A stretch of DNA of 60,751 bases from JBPCNH01 sp051001455. GTDB taxonomy: Bacteria > Actinomycetota > CADDZG01 > WHSQ01. Position 1 is the stretch's first letter. The number at the start of each line of letters is the position of its first letter. The stretch lies in the NCBI GenBank assembly GCA_051001455.1, contig JBPCNH010000041.1, positions 1-60,751 on the forward strand, read 5' to 3'. The position numbers and the translations under genes were made by a program. Shown here piece after piece: positions 60,048 to 60,751 of the stretch. The notes below the pieces were generated by a model. The model worked only from the letters and a program-made list of their open reading frames with translations, ran no database searches and was not told the origin of the DNA.

Positions 60048-60403
60048 TCGAACTCGACCCCCTGCTCGGGGAGATCCCATTCCTGGGAGCAGTCCCCGCA
60101 CCACAAACGGGGTCGCATACCGTCGTCGTCGAAAGAATCCGTGAAGCCGTCGAACACGAGGACACCGTCAGCGCGAACCCGACGGAAATGGCGGCGAGCC
60201 ACGATGTCCTCGTGGTGCTCGATGCGCTCCGAACCGCAGGCCGGACAGCAAGGACCATCTCCGGACTTCAGATGTGCTGATACCGAGACCAGATCGGCAT
60301 CGAACCGCCCTGCGAGGTCGCGCTCGATGATGAGGGCCGCCTCGCCGGCATCAGCCGCGTTGACGAAGACCGTGGTCGTTACACCGAACCGCTGCAGCTG
60401 CAT
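60044..60403 (-). CDS. Hypothetical zinc-ribbon protein (119 aa)
   Basis: 119 residues. CCPACGSERIEHHE and LWCGDCSQEW provide two CxxC knuckles. The N-terminal half (VTTTVFVNAADAGEAALIIERDL) looks like a small alpha/beta domain. ATG 60403 is chosen over GTG 60406 because aaggagg is then 7 bases away. It is coupled at both ends to its neighbours. Family unknown. Confidence 0.65.
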   Translation of the reverse strand: MQLQRFGVTTTVFVNAADAGEAALIIERDLAGRFDADLVSVSAHLKSGDGPCCPACGSERIEHHEDIVARRHFRRVRADGVLVFDGFTDSFDDDGMRPRLWCGDCSQEWDLPEQGVEFE

Positions 60404-60540
60404 CACGCCACCTCCTTGTGATTCCGTCTGCGGTCGGTCTCCCTGCGGGAGCTGCGACCTTGACGGCAGAAGATCGAAGATCCTTGCCCTTCGCCGCCTG
60501 AGTTCGCAGCGCTAAGCGACCGAACGATGGCGGGAGACAT
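60403..60540 (-). CDS. Small hypothetical basic protein (45 aa)
   Basis: A 45-codon frame starting at ATG 60540, which overlaps the upstream stop (TGATG), and ending in TGA 60403-60405, which overlaps the next ATG. The product is Ser/Arg-rich, ending RRRNHKEVA. Both junctions share gaggtggcgtgatg. It could be translated or serve only as a spacer carrying a ribosome site. Confidence 0.4.
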   Translation of the reverse strand: MSPAIVRSLSAANSGGEGQGSSIFCRQGRSSRRETDRRRNHKEVA

Positions 60541-60751
60541 CACGCCACCTCCCGCGTCACCGGCAGCGCCACGTACTGCCTGTGATCCACAACCGCTCCG
60601 ATGAAGTCCCAGTAATCGCAGTGCGAAGCGATCTCGTAGTCAAGCTCGAAGCGGTGATCCCTGACCACCAGCCAGTAGCCGCTCTCGTCTGCGCCACCGA
60701 TGTCCTGGGCCGAGACGTGCTCGTAGTCATCGAGTGACTCGGCGAACCGGA
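60540..60751 (-). CDS. Partial hypothetical protein (C-terminal end)
   Basis: The frame enters from the window edge and ends in TGA 60540-60542, about 70 residues visible. It is acidic and aromatic-rich (GYWLVVRDHRFELDYE; HCDYWDFIGAVVDHRQY). It is the first visible gene of the coupled minus-strand operon. The N-terminus lies outside, so no family can be given. Confidence 0.55.
   Translation of the reverse strand, partial: RFAESLDDYEHVSAQDIGGADESGYWLVVRDHRFELDYEIASHCDYWDFIGAVVDHRQYVALPVTREVA

Overview
This window looks like a chromosomal stretch of a high-GC, probably uncultured or little-studied actinobacterium (inference). Pointers are the DUF222/HNH endonuclease, an AdnA-AdnB pair, a long Lhr helicase with a nei remnant behind it (the mycobacterial gene order), homodimeric AceE, ThyX, a MhuD-like heme monooxygenase, DUF6458 and DUF5679 proteins. 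Coding density is high and many start codons are GTG or TTG. I saw no rRNA, tRNA, CRISPR array or intact transposon.

Layout. 1-8.7 kb: a deleted methyltransferase remnant, KDPG aldolase (minus), then the four-gene operon herA-sbcD-sbcC-nurA (plus) and a class V aminotransferase (minus). This operon reproduces the archaeal HerA/Mre11/Rad50/NurA end-resection set in a bacterium and is the most interesting system here. 8.7-13.1 kb: a PknB-type kinase with an acidic extracellular tail, a membrane-anchored PG_binding_4-like protein, an HxlR regulator, a secreted metzincin-like protein lacking one zinc ligand, and a secreted small protein with a structured leader. 13.1-18.7 kb: a sulfotransferase pseudogene, a large LuxR/LAL regulator, a secreted protein of unknown function and a nuclease lipoprotein. 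18.8-26.5 kb: thiolase, a cytosolic histidine kinase and a response regulator placed tail to tail, a secreted BNR-repeat protein, aceE and a CBS-domain protein.

26.5-37.7 kb (minus): truncated frameshifted nei, lhr, adnB and adnA, a second DNA repair block. 37.9-44.2 kb: two tandem paralogous acidic lipoproteins, a cupredoxin, a PBP4-type peptidase, a 45-residue Cys-rich protein, an MFS permease, a DUF6458 protein, and a heme monooxygenase coupled to a carotenoid-type FAD oxidoreductase that seems to start at CTG. 44.3-53.8 kb: zinc ribbon, histidine phosphatase, saccharopine-dehydrogenase-like protein, thioredoxin-reductase remnant, alpha/beta hydrolase, RecB-like nuclease, DUF222/HNH protein, enoyl-CoA hydratase-like protein, DUF5679 protein, and the coupled pair thyX-lgt. 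53.9-58.5 kb: histidine degradation genes hutU, a hutF-like gene and hutH. 58.9-60.7 kb: a HXXEE-type membrane protein and an unrecognised tightly coupled minus-strand operon running off the end.

Two themes recur. Many neighbours overlap by 4 bases (NTGA), implying translational coupling, and in several cases this overlap decides an unusual start codon. At least four genes survive only as deleted or frameshifted remnants, which means either ongoing gene loss or assembly errors at those points.
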